From contig NZ_JAGEVG010000012.1 of assembly GCF_017581925.1 (NCBI RefSeq), positions 104,630 to 168,629 on the forward strand: DNA of 64,000 bases. The letters are read 5' to 3'. This DNA comes from Gelidibacter pelagius. GTDB taxonomy: Bacteria > Bacteroidota > Bacteroidia > Flavobacteriales > Flavobacteriaceae. The position numbers were made by a program, and so were the translations under genes. Positions 1-8,757 of this stretch are shown here, in pieces. The notes beneath the pieces are model-generated. The model saw only the letters and a program-made list of their open reading frames with translations, made no database searches and was not told where the DNA came from. The first letter of the stretch is position 1. Each line of letters starts with the position of its first letter.

Positions 1-2
1 TG

Positions 3-287
3 GATGAATTGATGCGTTTTAAAGATGGTAGCCAAACAGTGAAGTTTTATGTCAAGGAAGGACGTGATGAAAACCATGTCAAAGAACTGCTGATGTATAT
101 TAGTGGGCTGAAAGAATTGACCAAAGACGCCAACATTGAAATTAATGGTGAAAAGAGAGAGGTTGAAACCATCTTGGTGTCCATTATTGGCGATGTAGAT
201 TTGCGAGAGATTTCCAAAATCACAAGCAAAATGAATGTTCCTGGTGGTGAACATCTTGAAAAAGCTGGAAAAAGTAAAAAACAATAA
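3..287 (+). CDS. DUF4252-like protein, C-terminal part (5' end outside window)
   Basis: The reading frame is open to the left edge, so only about the last 95 residues are visible and the true start lies outside the window. The visible part (KFYVKEG..., an ILVSIIGDVDLREISKI segment and a Lys-rich tail) resembles the C-terminal half of DUF4252 proteins, small exported proteins of unknown function in Bacteroidota. The next gene starts 2 nt after the stop and looks like a member of the same family, so this is probably an operon of two paralogues. The internal ATG at position 12 is unlikely to be the start because the homologous fold continues upstream of it. Family call moderately sure; function unknown. 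Confidence 0.75.
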   Translation, partial: DELMRFKDGSQTVKFYVKEGRDENHVKELLMYISGLKELTKDANIEINGEKREVETILVSIIGDVDLREISKITSKMNVPGGEHLEKAGKSKKQ

Positions 288-289
288 CT

Positions 290-835
290 ATGAAATCATT
301 AATCAAAAATCTAACAGTAATGACTCTTTTGATTGCAACGCTTCACAGTTGCAATCAAGGGCCATCGTTACAGAGCTATTATGTTGATAGTCAAGAACAG
401 CCTAATTTTCTTTCAATAGATGTGCCATTAAGTATGTTAAACCTTGATAAAGAACAATTGACTCAAGATCAGAACGACGCTTATAAATCCATCCAAAAGT
501 TAAATATGTTGGCTTATAAAGTCACTCCTGACAATACTATGGAATATGAAGCAGAAATGGCAAAAGTGAAAACCATTTTGAACAATCCGAAATATGAAGA
601 ATTAATGCGAGGAGGCAGCCCTGAGGAAGGAACCTTTACCATCATAACTTTGGGTAAAGATGATGATATTGACGAGTTTATCCTATTTGGAAATATCGAT
701 AGCAGGGGCTTTGCCATTGTAAGAATTTTAGGCAAGGACATGAACCCAAATAAAATCATGACTTTAGCATCTGCATTGGACAAAGCAAATATTAACGACT
801 CACAACTCAATCAGTTTACTGAGTTTTTCAAATAA
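290..835 (+). CDS. DUF4252-family lipoprotein
   Basis: A 181-residue protein with a lipoprotein signal: Lys-containing N-terminus, hydrophobic stretch, then a lipobox-like LHSC with the lipidated Cys at residue 21. It is expected to be anchored in the periplasm or outer membrane. The C-terminal half carries the DUF4252 pattern (EGTFTIITLGKDDDIDEFILFGN, then FAIVRILGKDMNP). It follows the upstream DUF4252 gene by 2 nt and ends before a strong bidirectional hairpin. Family members are often found in pairs; no biochemical role is known to me. Function unassigned. Confidence 0.8.
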   Translation: MKSLIKNLTVMTLLIATLHSCNQGPSLQSYYVDSQEQPNFLSIDVPLSMLNLDKEQLTQDQNDAYKSIQKLNMLAYKVTPDNTMEYEAEMAKVKTILNNPKYEELMRGGSPEEGTFTIITLGKDDDIDEFILFGNIDSRGFAIVRILGKDMNPNKIMTLASALDKANINDSQLNQFTEFFK

Positions 836-865
836 TCGGAAGAGTAGGCTGTGTGTTTAAAATTA

Positions 866-903
866 AAAATCACCCAAGAAACATTAGGATTCTGGGTGAT
901 TTT
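866..903. terminator. Bidirectional intrinsic terminator between convergent genes
   Basis: An 11-bp perfect stem (AAAATCACCCA / TGGGTGATTTT) with a 16-nt loop; A-rich on the left and T-rich on the right, so it can end transcripts from both sides. Its right arm and most of its loop overlap the last codons of the minus-strand small membrane protein gene. Confidence 0.75.
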
Positions 904-1069
904 CGTTTTCATATAATCTAAAAAACATATATATCACAAGACAGATGAAAGTTCCGAACAATAAAAATTTCACTATAAAGTAATCGAGTACATCAAAAAT
1001 GCCGGCAATTAAAAAGCCAATGGCAACAATTCCTGTAAGTATTCGTCCAATGAAGTCGATTCGGGCCAT
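884..1069 (-). CDS. Small two-helix membrane protein, hypothetical
   Basis: A 61-residue protein with two predicted membrane helices (about residues 9-27 and 33-50) and a short charged tail (RLYENENHPES). It lies 3 nt downstream of the purB stop on the same strand and is probably co-transcribed with purB. Its stop codon lies inside the convergent terminator. Not recognised as a named family; small proteins of this shape are common beside purB in Flavobacteriaceae, but that is memory rather than proof. Confidence 0.65.
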   Translation of the reverse strand: MARIDFIGRILTGIVAIGFLIAGIFDVLDYFIVKFLLFGTFICLVIYMFFRLYENENHPES

Positions 1070-1072
1070 CTT

Positions 1073-2416
1073 CTAAATTCCTGTGTAATTGCTTGGTGTA
1101 ATTTGTTTCAATTCTTCTTTTATAGCGTCTGACACTTCTAAGGTATTAATAAAGTCTGATATTGACTTTTGATTAATTGTAGTATTGGTTCGCGTTAATC
1201 CCTTTAAAGCTTCGTACGGATTTGGATAGGCTTCCCTTCTTAAAATTGTTTGGATAGCTTCTGCAACAACGGCCCAATTATTTTCAAGGTCTTCCTGAAA
1301 TTTAGGCTCGTTCAATACCAATTTGCCCAAACCTGTCAAAGTGCTTTTGAATCCAATAATTGTATGTCCAAAAGGTACGCCCACATTTCTCAATACCGTG
1401 CTATCGGTCAAATCACGTTGTAAACGTGAAATAGGTAATTTTGAAGATAAATGCTCAAAAATAGCATTGGCAATTCCTAAATTACCTTCACTGTTTTCAA
1501 AATCGATAGGGTTGACTTTATGTGGCATGGCACTACTGCCAACTTCACCTTCTTTAATTTTTTGTTTGAAATAATCCATGGAGACATAAGTCCACATGTC
1601 CCTGTCCAAATCTATAAGAATGGTATTGATTCTTTTTAAATTATCAAATAATGCCGCCATATGATCGTAATGCTCAATCTGCGTCGTAGGAAAGGAATGT
1701 TGTAAACCTAATTTTCCTTGGACAAACTTTGTTCCAAAAGCTTTCCAATCAATACTTGGATAGGCAACTTTATGTGCATTGAAATTTCCTGTTGCACCGC
1801 CAAATTTTGCTGCACTCGGAATATCGTTCAGTAAATTGAACTGTTCTTCCAATCGTACTACGAACACTTCAATTTCTTTGCCTAATCGTGTCGGCGATGC
1901 CGGTTGTCCATGTGTTCTCGCTAACATCGGGATGTTTGCCCATTCTTTAGAAAGTTCTTTCAGCTTTTCAACCACATTCAGATATTCAGGGACGTAAACG
2001 TCGGTCATGGCTTCTTTGATGCTTAAAGGCACAGCCGTATTATTGATATCCTGAGAGGTCAATCCAAAATGGATGAATTCTTTGTACGCATTCAGATGAA
2101 GCGCATCAAATTTCTCTTTAATAAAATATTCAACTGCCTTAACATCGTGATTGGTTACTTTTTCAATGGCTTTAATGGCCGATGCATCCTCAGTTGAAAA
2201 CTGTGTGTAAATCGCTCTTAAATCATCGAATTTTGAAGTGTCAAAATCTTTGAGTTGAGGCAACGGTATTTCACATAAAGCAATAAAATAATCGATTTCT
2301 ACCTGAACCCGATATTTTATAAGTGCTTCTTCTGAAAAATAATCGGCTAAACTGCTGACTTTGTTTCTATATCTTCCATCAATTGGGGAAATAGCATTTA
2401 AAGGTGATAATGACAT
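1073..2416 (-). CDS. purB: Adenylosuccinate lyase PurB
   Basis: Cytosolic fumarase/aspartase-superfamily enzyme that acts twice in purine synthesis: it splits SAICAR to AICAR and adenylosuccinate to AMP, releasing fumarate. The N-terminus reads LNAISPIDGRYRNKV, typical of PurB. The superfamily signature loop GSSAMPHKVNPIDFEN carries the catalytic Ser, and the histidine region LARTHGQPASPTRLGKE is intact. I chose the ATG at 2416 because the frame upstream of it adds 13 residues unlike the family. About 447 residues is the usual length. A -7 promoter box lies about 40 nt upstream. The gene on its 5' side encodes a HEAT-like protein often mislabelled as a PurB relative. Confidence 0.97.
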   Translation of the reverse strand: MSLSPLNAISPIDGRYRNKVSSLADYFSEEALIKYRVQVEIDYFIALCEIPLPQLKDFDTSKFDDLRAIYTQFSTEDASAIKAIEKVTNHDVKAVEYFIKEKFDALHLNAYKEFIHFGLTSQDINNTAVPLSIKEAMTDVYVPEYLNVVEKLKELSKEWANIPMLARTHGQPASPTRLGKEIEVFVVRLEEQFNLLNDIPSAAKFGGATGNFNAHKVAYPSIDWKAFGTKFVQGKLGLQHSFPTTQIEHYDHMAALFDNLKRINTILIDLDRDMWTYVSMDYFKQKIKEGEVGSSAMPHKVNPIDFENSEGNLGIANAIFEHLSSKLPISRLQRDLTDSTVLRNVGVPFGHTIIGFKSTLTGLGKLVLNEPKFQEDLENNWAVVAEAIQTILRREAYPNPYEALKGLTRTNTTINQKSISDFINTLEVSDAIKEELKQITPSNYTGI

Positions 2417-2452
2417 TTGATGCGTTGTTTTTGTTGAGTTAAAAAGAAGTTG

Positions 2453-2460
2453 CAAAGATA
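2453..2460 (-). promoter_or_regulatory. Bacteroidota -7 promoter element for purB
   Basis: TATCTTTG on the minus strand matches the TAnnTTTG consensus; transcription would start a few nt downstream and give a leader of about 30 nt. No clear -33 TTG is visible at the expected distance. Confidence 0.5.
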
Positions 2461-2591
2461 ATAAAGAAAGTTAGAAGATGGGACTGGGAGCTCGAAGTAT
2501 GTTTGAATATAAATTTTAAATTATATTGACATTGTCCGATATAGTTCACCACAGTTTTGGGTTCTGAGCTTTCTTCGCCGTGCTTCCAATC

Positions 2592-3158
2592 TCAAGCTTT
2601 CTTGATTTTTTTCAGAATTTGACGTGCACGGGCTTTAAATCCAGAGCTTTGCATTTGAAAATCCCGCTCTAAAATAAGTGCCAATTCTGGGTGGATCCAA
2701 TTAAAATCTTGGCCTAATAAATAAAGCGTATTCATTGAATAGGCTTTAGGTGCAATTTTTTGGTCATTGATCATCCAGTCAAAACAGGCTTCAATGATTT
2801 TTTCCTTATGAGTGCTGGTGAAGGCGCTCTGCAAGTTATTTTGATTTTTTGAGTAATAAGCTTTGGTCAGATATTCGCAAATTTTTGCGACAGGTCTAAT
2901 TGCCGAATCTAAATGTACATGATGAATGTTTTCTGTAAATTGATCTAAATGCGGAATAATGGCTTCGAGATTTTTGCCGCACATAAACTCAAGAATCCAA
3001 GCGGCCCTGCACGAGGTTTTATCGTCAACCATAAAAAGAATATTTAGCAATTCTGGAATCAATTCCGGTTGTGCCAGTATTAAATTGGCGTATTTCAGTC
3101 TACTGGCGCGTGAATGGTCCACATAGTTTAATTCGACGTAAAGTTGGTCAGTAGTCAC
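2592..3158 (-). CDS. HEAT-repeat-like helical protein (often co-annotated with PurB)
   Basis: A 188-residue soluble protein rich in helices, with repeating Leu/Ala patterns (AQPELIPELLNILF, CRAAWILEFMCGKNLEAIIPHLDQF) suggesting HEAT-like solenoid repeats. It uses a GTG start; I see no ATG early enough to replace it. It sits upstream of purB on the same strand with a spacer of about 175 nt. Homologues in Flavobacteriaceae commonly sit beside purB and are sometimes labelled adenylosuccinate lyase, but it has none of the lyase signature residues, so I do not assign that activity. A scaffold or regulatory role is only a guess. Confidence 0.7.
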   Translation of the reverse strand: MTTDQLYVELNYVDHSRASRLKYANLILAQPELIPELLNILFMVDDKTSCRAAWILEFMCGKNLEAIIPHLDQFTENIHHVHLDSAIRPVAKICEYLTKAYYSKNQNNLQSAFTSTHKEKIIEACFDWMINDQKIAPKAYSMNTLYLLGQDFNWIHPELALILERDFQMQSSGFKARARQILKKIKKA

Positions 3159-3366
3159 TCGTTTTACTTATTTTTAACCCTAAAACTAACAAAACTGAAA
3201 ATTTTAAAAAAGCGATTATTTTAAATCTTTCGTTTTTGTTGTAGATACTATGTTTAATCCTAAACGAACATCTGAGTGAAGCGTGTCTTTTAACTTTTTT
3301 TGATAGCAGACCTTTTTGCAGAAATGAAAAAACATATTTATACATCTTCAGTAAATGACTATGATT

Positions 3367-3411
3367 CGTCACCCGTCATCCATCATCCGTCATCGGTCAC
3401 CCTTCATCCAG
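3367..3411. repeat. Degenerate GTCATCCGTCATCGGTCACC-type intergenic repeat
   Basis: Several imperfect copies of a 7-10 nt unit (CGTCACC, CGTCATC, CATCATC, GGTCACC) directly upstream of the glycosyltransferase gene. The same wording recurs near 15755 and 35461. Confidence 0.6.
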
Positions 3412-3427
3412 CTAAAACCACCAAGTC

Positions 3428-4663
3428 GTGATAAATAAAAAACTTCTCATCATCGGTCATGTCTGGCCAGAACCCAGAAGCTCTGCGGCTGGAAGTAGGA
3501 TGATGCAACTTATCGAAGCCTTTCAAAAGGAGGATTACGAAATTATTTATTCTAGTGCCTGTGCCAAGAGCAAAAATGCATTCGACTTATCAGAGATTGG
3601 CATCGTTCAAGCGAACATTGAGATGAACCACTCCAGTTTTGATCATTTTATAAAGAGCTTCGATCCAGATATCGTCATTTTTGACCGATTTATGACCGAA
3701 GAACAATTTGGCTGGCGCGTTGCTGAACATTGTCCAGATGCATTGAGAATCCTCGATACTGAAGATTTGCACTGTTTGAGAAAGGGAAGACAGCAAGCTT
3801 TTAAAGAAGGAAAGGCCTTTAACCAATCTTATCTTTTTAATGACTTTTCAAAACGCGAGATGGCAAGTATTTACCGTTGTGATTTGACTTTGATTATTTC
3901 AGAAGTAGAAATGGAGATTCTAAAAAATGAATTTAAAATACCTGAAAATTTATTGCTTTATTTACCTTTTCAACTCGATGTGATTTCTGAGCAAGGGATT
4001 TCAGATCTTCCAGATTTTGATAGTCGTGAGCATTTTATAACCATCGGTAACTTTTTGCACGAGCCTAATTATAATTCAATTCTGTATCTGAAAGAAACGA
4101 TTTGGCCATTGATCAGAGAGAAATTGCCCAAAGCCGAATTGCATATTTACGGCGCCTATGCGTCACAAAAAGTAACTCAGTTACATCATGAGAAGAGTGG
4201 GTTTTTAATCAAAGGTTTTGCAGCAGATGTTAATGAGGTCATGGCAAAAGCCAGAGTGTGTTTAGCGCCGCTGCGCTTTGGTGCTGGTTTAAAAGGAAAA
4301 TTGGTTGATGCCATGAAAAATGGGACCCCATGTGTGATGACATCTATAGCTGCTGAAGGCATGTTTGGAACCTTAGAACCAAATGGATATGTTGACGATT
4401 CAACTGAATTATTCGTAGAAAATGCGGTTTTACTTTATGGAAATGATGCTCTATGGAGGGAAAAGCAACATAATGGTTTTGATATTCTTAACCGACGATT
4501 TGATAAGATGATCTTTCACGACCGGTTATTTAATGTTATAGATGAAACCATCCAGCATCTAAAAAACCATCGGCATCTTAACTTTACTGGTCTAATGTTG
4601 CATCACCATTTGCTTCAATCTACTAAATATATGAGCAAATGGATTGAGGCAAAGAATAGTTAA
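3428..4663 (+). CDS. Glycosyltransferase, GT4-like
   Basis: A 411-residue protein with the two-Rossmann-domain layout of GT-B glycosyltransferases. The N-terminal half (LLIIGHVWPEPRSSAAGSRM) has the Gly-rich acceptor-side loop. The C-terminal half (FHEPNYNSILYLKETIWP, HIYGAYAS, then CLAPLRFGAGLKGKLVDAMK) matches the nucleotide-sugar-binding part of GT4/Glycos_transf_1 proteins, including the Gly-Leu-Lys-Gly-Lys stretch. It would transfer a sugar to a glycan or lipid carrier in the cytoplasm; substrate unknown. It uses a GTG start after a repeat-rich spacer. No other polysaccharide genes are nearby, so it looks like a stand-alone enzyme. Confidence 0.88.
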   Translation: MINKKLLIIGHVWPEPRSSAAGSRMMQLIEAFQKEDYEIIYSSACAKSKNAFDLSEIGIVQANIEMNHSSFDHFIKSFDPDIVIFDRFMTEEQFGWRVAEHCPDALRILDTEDLHCLRKGRQQAFKEGKAFNQSYLFNDFSKREMASIYRCDLTLIISEVEMEILKNEFKIPENLLLYLPFQLDVISEQGISDLPDFDSREHFITIGNFLHEPNYNSILYLKETIWPLIREKLPKAELHIYGAYASQKVTQLHHEKSGFLIKGFAADVNEVMAKARVCLAPLRFGAGLKGKLVDAMKNGTPCVMTSIAAEGMFGTLEPNGYVDDSTELFVENAVLLYGNDALWREKQHNGFDILNRRFDKMIFHDRLFNVIDETIQHLKNHRHLNFTGLMLHHHLLQSTKYMSKWIEAKNS

Positions 4664-4711
4664 TATTGAAATTAAAAGACAGGTTTTAATCCGTTTTAAT
4701 TGTTTCATAGA

Positions 4712-5659
4712 TTAATATTTCTCCAAAATATAATCCGCAAAAAGATGTTGGGAATCGGTCAATCGATCATTGATTTTTAGTGAAGAGCCTTCTAATATCC
4801 CATTTAAAATAAGGTCGTTATATTTTCTGCTGGTTTCCATATGGATTTTTTCACCCTTTTTAAATGTGAAGGTTTTATTTAAACTCTTTATGGAAACGTT
4901 CTGATCTTTTGTGCTCACCAAGAAGCTTCTGGCAATGCCCTCTTCTTCATCATATTCTGGTTTGTGCTCAAAGGTATCAACGTCAAAATCGGCATCCAAT
5001 TCTTTATTTATTCGTGTTAATAGATTGAGATTAAAACGTTTGGTTATCCCTTGGGCGTCATTATATGCAGGAAGTACCACCGATTTTGGTTTTATCAAGT
5101 CCACACCCAGTAAAACCCTATCGCCGATTTTTAAATTATCATCCAATTTTTGAATAAAGTCTTTAGCTCTTGCATCGGTTAAGTTTCCAATATTTGAGCC
5201 TAAGAACAATACAATTATTGGGTGGGAAGAAGCTTTTAAACCGCTCAAAACATTAAAATAATCACCCTGTTTTGGATGGATCTGTACGGTTGGCAGTTCT
5301 TTATTTATTGATGCCTTTAATTGAATCAGTGCGTTTTCTGAAATATCAATGGGATCATATTTAAAATTATAATTTTGATCATCCAATGCTTTCAGGAGCT
5401 GTTTTGTTTTTGTTCCGTCACCAGCGCCTAACTCTACAAGCTCAAAAAAGTTGTTTTTTTCAAGTTTTAGAGCTTTTATAAGTTCTTGATTTTGATTCTT
5501 GAAAATATCAAACTCTGCATTGGTGAGATAATACTCTGGCATATTCATGATTTCGACAAATAGGGCATCGCCAATTTCATCATAGAAATATTTGGAAGGC
5601 AATGTTTTTTTTGAGGCACTCAAGCCAAAGTCGATGTCTTTTTGAAAGTCTAAGTTCAT
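4712..5659 (-). CDS. egtD: L-histidine N-alpha-methyltransferase EgtD
   Basis: SAM-dependent enzyme that trimethylates the alpha-amino group of L-histidine to hercynine, the first step of ergothioneine synthesis. The family N-terminus (LPSKYFYDEIGDALFVEIMN then PEYYLTNAE) is present. The SAM loop is VELGAGDGTKTKQLL, followed by LFLGSNIGNL in the second half of the domain. At 315 residues it has the family's usual length. It follows egtB with a 3-nt gap on the same strand, so egtB-egtD form one transcription unit. No gamma-glutamylcysteine ligase (EgtA), amidohydrolase (EgtC) or C-S lyase (EgtE) gene lies next to it. Confidence 0.93.
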   Translation of the reverse strand: MNLDFQKDIDFGLSASKKTLPSKYFYDEIGDALFVEIMNMPEYYLTNAEFDIFKNQNQELIKALKLEKNNFFELVELGAGDGTKTKQLLKALDDQNYNFKYDPIDISENALIQLKASINKELPTVQIHPKQGDYFNVLSGLKASSHPIIVLFLGSNIGNLTDARAKDFIQKLDDNLKIGDRVLLGVDLIKPKSVVLPAYNDAQGITKRFNLNLLTRINKELDADFDVDTFEHKPEYDEEEGIARSFLVSTKDQNVSIKSLNKTFTFKKGEKIHMETSRKYNDLILNGILEGSSLKINDRLTDSQHLFADYILEKY

Positions 5660-5662
5660 ATA

Positions 5663-6811
5663 TTATTTAGCGAGTCTGATTCCTGAAAATTGCCATTGTG
5701 CTTGAGGGTGAAAGAAATTCCTGTAGGTATGACGGCTATGGCCTGGGGCAGTGGCATTGGAGGCACCTCTCAAAACCATCTGATTGATCATAAATTTGCC
5801 GTTGTACTCTCCGACTGCTCCTTCGGCTGTTTTAAATTTTGGATAGGGTAGATAAGCGCTATTGGTCCATTCCCAATGCGTTCCCCATTGAAATTGTTTT
5901 GATGCCACTTCCCATTCAAATTCTGTCGGTAATCGACATCCTTTCCATTGGGCAAATGCCGACGCTTCATAAAATGAAATATGGGTCAAAATAGCATTTT
6001 TATTTATGGTTTCTAAACCAGATAGGGTGTAGTGGTGCCATTGATCATTGACATTCTTCCAATACATGGGGTGCTTTATTTTATTGTCATTGATCCAAAA
6101 CCAAGCCTCATCTAACCAATATTCAGGTTTTTGATAGCCGCTATCCTTTATAAACGCTATAAAATCACCGTAGGTCACGAGTCCGTTTGATATTTCGAAA
6201 GGCTCTAAAAACACACGATGTACGCCCAACTCATTGTCAAAACAGAAATCGTTGCTATCATGGCCAATAGTGTAAATTCCTTCATCGATTTTTAGCCAAT
6301 CCTCAGTTTTATTAAAATGAGTAATATAGTTTTTCTCATAAAGTTTTGGATACAAAGGATTGAACGATAGCGTGTATTTTATGTCTGAAATCAACAATTC
6401 TTGATGCTGTTGTTCATGATTGATTCCTAAAATGGTCAGGGATATGATATCTTTATCAGATGTCGATTCCAATAGTTCAATCATTGCTTTATCGACATAG
6501 GCTCTAAAGTCATAAATTGTTTCAATTTTTGGCCGTGTCAACAATCCTCTATTATGTCTTTCAATGCGTTCGCCAATACTGTTGTAATAACTATTGAATA
6601 GGAACCCAAAATCTTTGTTGAAAACCTTATAGTTAGCAACATGGTTTTTCAAAATCATTTCTTCAAAAAACCAGGAAACATGGGCTATATGCCATTTTGG
6701 GGGACTTGTGAAAATTGCAGATTGAGGGGTGTAATCTTCTACCTGTAAAGGTTTACAAAGAGCTTCCGTACGTTGCCGGGTTTCGATATATTTTTTAGTG
6801 AGTGTATTCAT
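5663..6811 (-). CDS. egtB: Ergothioneine-type sulfoxide synthase EgtB
   Basis: Non-haem iron enzyme that joins hercynine to a thiol (cysteine or gamma-glutamylcysteine) through a sulfoxide. Residues 1 to about 150 form the DinB-like domain with the expected iron ligands: His44 in WHIAHVSWFFEE and the two His of NHEQQHQELL near residues 130-135. Residues 190-382 form the FGE-sulfatase domain (EPFEISNGLVTYGDFIAFI; CRLPTEFEWEVAS; final FSGIRLAK). At 382 residues it is slightly shorter than the actinobacterial enzyme. It is first in the egtBD operon. Without adjacent egtA or egtC, direct use of cysteine is a reasonable inference but not shown. Confidence 0.92.
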   Translation of the reverse strand: MNTLTKKYIETRQRTEALCKPLQVEDYTPQSAIFTSPPKWHIAHVSWFFEEMILKNHVANYKVFNKDFGFLFNSYYNSIGERIERHNRGLLTRPKIETIYDFRAYVDKAMIELLESTSDKDIISLTILGINHEQQHQELLISDIKYTLSFNPLYPKLYEKNYITHFNKTEDWLKIDEGIYTIGHDSNDFCFDNELGVHRVFLEPFEISNGLVTYGDFIAFIKDSGYQKPEYWLDEAWFWINDNKIKHPMYWKNVNDQWHHYTLSGLETINKNAILTHISFYEASAFAQWKGCRLPTEFEWEVASKQFQWGTHWEWTNSAYLPYPKFKTAEGAVGEYNGKFMINQMVLRGASNATAPGHSRHTYRNFFHPQAQWQFSGIRLAK

Positions 6812-6969
6812 AGCGTTTATAAAGATACTAAGGATTTTATTGTTTTAAAATGAAAATCTGAAATGGGAGCGCTTTTCTTGTAAATGAGATAAAACTTATA
6901 GGTGGTTGAAAAATAGAAAACCTTACATTTTTTTGAGTTTTTAACCCCAGCAGTTATTAAAATAAATTA

Positions 6970-6977
6970 TAGTTTTG
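6970..6977 (+). promoter_or_regulatory. -7 promoter element for the ABC-F gene
   Basis: TAGTTTTG fits the TAnnTTTG consensus 19 nt before the chosen ATG, giving a very short leader. It overlaps the TTG that would otherwise serve as an upstream start, which supports the downstream ATG. Confidence 0.5.
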
Positions 6978-6995
6978 CACCTTAAAATTAAACCT

Positions 6996-8633
6996 ATGAT
7001 TTCAGTCGATAATTTAGCTGTGGAGTTTGGTGGAACTGCCTTGTTTAGCGAGGTATCCTTCACCATCAATGAAAATGATAAAATTGCCTTAATGGGAAAA
7101 AATGGGGCAGGAAAATCTACAATGATGAAAATTATTGCCGGTGAACAAAAGCCATCAAAAGGCCATGTGCGTTTTCCAAAGGATGCTATTATCGCATATT
7201 TACCACAGCATTTACTGACTGAAGATGCCTGTACTGTTTTTGAGGAGGCTTCCAAAGCTTTTGCACACGTCTTTGAAATGCGCGATGAAATGGAGCAATT
7301 GAATACAGCTTTAGAAACCAGAACGGATTATGATTCTGAAGACTACATGAGAATCATTCAGAAAGTATCGGATTTAGGTGAGAAATATTACGCTCTTGAA
7401 GATGTCAACTATGATGCGGAAGTCGAAAAAGCTTTGGCTGGATTGGGCTTTAAACGTGCTGATTTCACCAGAATGACTAGTGAGTTTAGTGGTGGTTTCC
7501 GGATGCGGATCGAATTGGCAAAGATTTTGTTGCAAAAACCAGATCTGATCCTTTTGGATGAGCCGACCAACCATATTGATATCGAGTCCGTCATTTGGCT
7601 TGAAGATTTCTTGCTCAACAAGGCCAATGCAGTGATGGTCATTTCTCATGATAAGGCGTTTATTGACAATATCACCAACAGAACGATTGAAGTCACCATG
7701 GGGCGGATTTACGATTATAAAGCCAACTATTCCCATTATTTACAATTGCGAGAAGATAGACGGGCACATCAAATTAAAGCTTTTCAAGAACAACAACGAT
7801 TCATCGCCGATAATATGGCGTTTATTGAACGATTCAAAGGGACGTATTCTAAAACCAATCAGGTGAATTCCAGAGAGCGCATGTTGGAAAAATTGGAGAT
7901 CATTGAAGTGGATGATATCGATACTTCCGCTTTGAAATTGAGATTTCCTCCAGCACAACGTTCAGGAGATTATCCGGTCACGGTTAAGGATTTGTCAAAG
8001 TCCTATGGTGACCACGTCGTGTTTGAAAATGCCAATATGTCTATTTCAAGAGGGGAGAAGGTCTCGTTTGTCGGGCGAAATGGTGAAGGAAAGTCCACAA
8101 TGATCAAAGCCATTATGGGTGAAATTGACGTGGAAGGAACATGCCATTTGGGCCACAATGTGAAAGTTGGATATTTTGCTCAAAATCAAGCGTCATTATT
8201 AGATGAAGGCCTAACCATCTTCCAAACGGTAGATGAAGTCGCCCAAGGTGACGTGAGGACGCAAATCAAAAACATCCTCGGCCGATTTATGTTTAAGGGC
8301 GATGATATAGATAAAAAAGTAAGCGTACTTTCTGGTGGAGAAAAAACACGATTGGCCATGGTGAAACTACTGTTGGAACCTGTCAATTTATTGATTCTGG
8401 ATGAGCCTACAAATCACTTGGATTTAAAATCAAAAGATGTGTTGAAAGAAGCGCTTTTGGATTTTGACGGTACCTTGATATTGGTCTCGCACGACCGGGA
8501 TTTTTTACAAGGTCTTTCTCAAAAGGTATTTGAATTTAAAGACCAACGGGTCATAGAACATTTTGAAACTATTGACGATTTCTTAGTGAGAAATAGAATT
8601 GAAAACTTGAAGGAGATCGATTTACGAAAATAA
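6996..8633 (+). CDS. ABC-F family ATPase (EttA/Uup/YbiT-like)
   Basis: Cytosolic protein with two ABC domains in one chain and no membrane part, as in ABC-F factors that act on the ribosome. First domain: Walker A GKNGAGKSTMMK, signature FSGGFRMRIELAK, Walker B DLILLDEPTNHID. A linker rich in charged helices follows (residues 235-310). Second domain: Walker A GRNGEGKSTMIK, signature LSGGEKTRLAMVK, Walker B LLILDEPTNHLD. I placed the start at the ATG at 6996 because the frame above it begins at a TTG inside the promoter box. At 545 residues it resembles the YbiT/EttA branch. It is likely a translation factor; whether it also protects from antibiotics cannot be told. Confidence 0.93.
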   Translation: MISVDNLAVEFGGTALFSEVSFTINENDKIALMGKNGAGKSTMMKIIAGEQKPSKGHVRFPKDAIIAYLPQHLLTEDACTVFEEASKAFAHVFEMRDEMEQLNTALETRTDYDSEDYMRIIQKVSDLGEKYYALEDVNYDAEVEKALAGLGFKRADFTRMTSEFSGGFRMRIELAKILLQKPDLILLDEPTNHIDIESVIWLEDFLLNKANAVMVISHDKAFIDNITNRTIEVTMGRIYDYKANYSHYLQLREDRRAHQIKAFQEQQRFIADNMAFIERFKGTYSKTNQVNSRERMLEKLEIIEVDDIDTSALKLRFPPAQRSGDYPVTVKDLSKSYGDHVVFENANMSISRGEKVSFVGRNGEGKSTMIKAIMGEIDVEGTCHLGHNVKVGYFAQNQASLLDEGLTIFQTVDEVAQGDVRTQIKNILGRFMFKGDDIDKKVSVLSGGEKTRLAMVKLLLEPVNLLILDEPTNHLDLKSKDVLKEALLDFDGTLILVSHDRDFLQGLSQKVFEFKDQRVIEHFETIDDFLVRNRIENLKEIDLRK

Positions 8634-8757
8634 TGTTTTCTGTGATACAGTCATACAAACTTTTAATTCCGTTCACTGTTTTATGATTTTTTATTTAGAT
8701 TTTGAGCCATAATCACAGAATAATATCTATTTTTTAGAGTATTATTGTTGAACAACA

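Noticed and set aside
3148..3372. Minus-strand frame rich in Lys and Phe upstream of the HEAT-like gene
   Set aside because: Very AT-rich, overlaps the start of the HEAT-like gene and the GTCATC repeat, and looks like no protein family.
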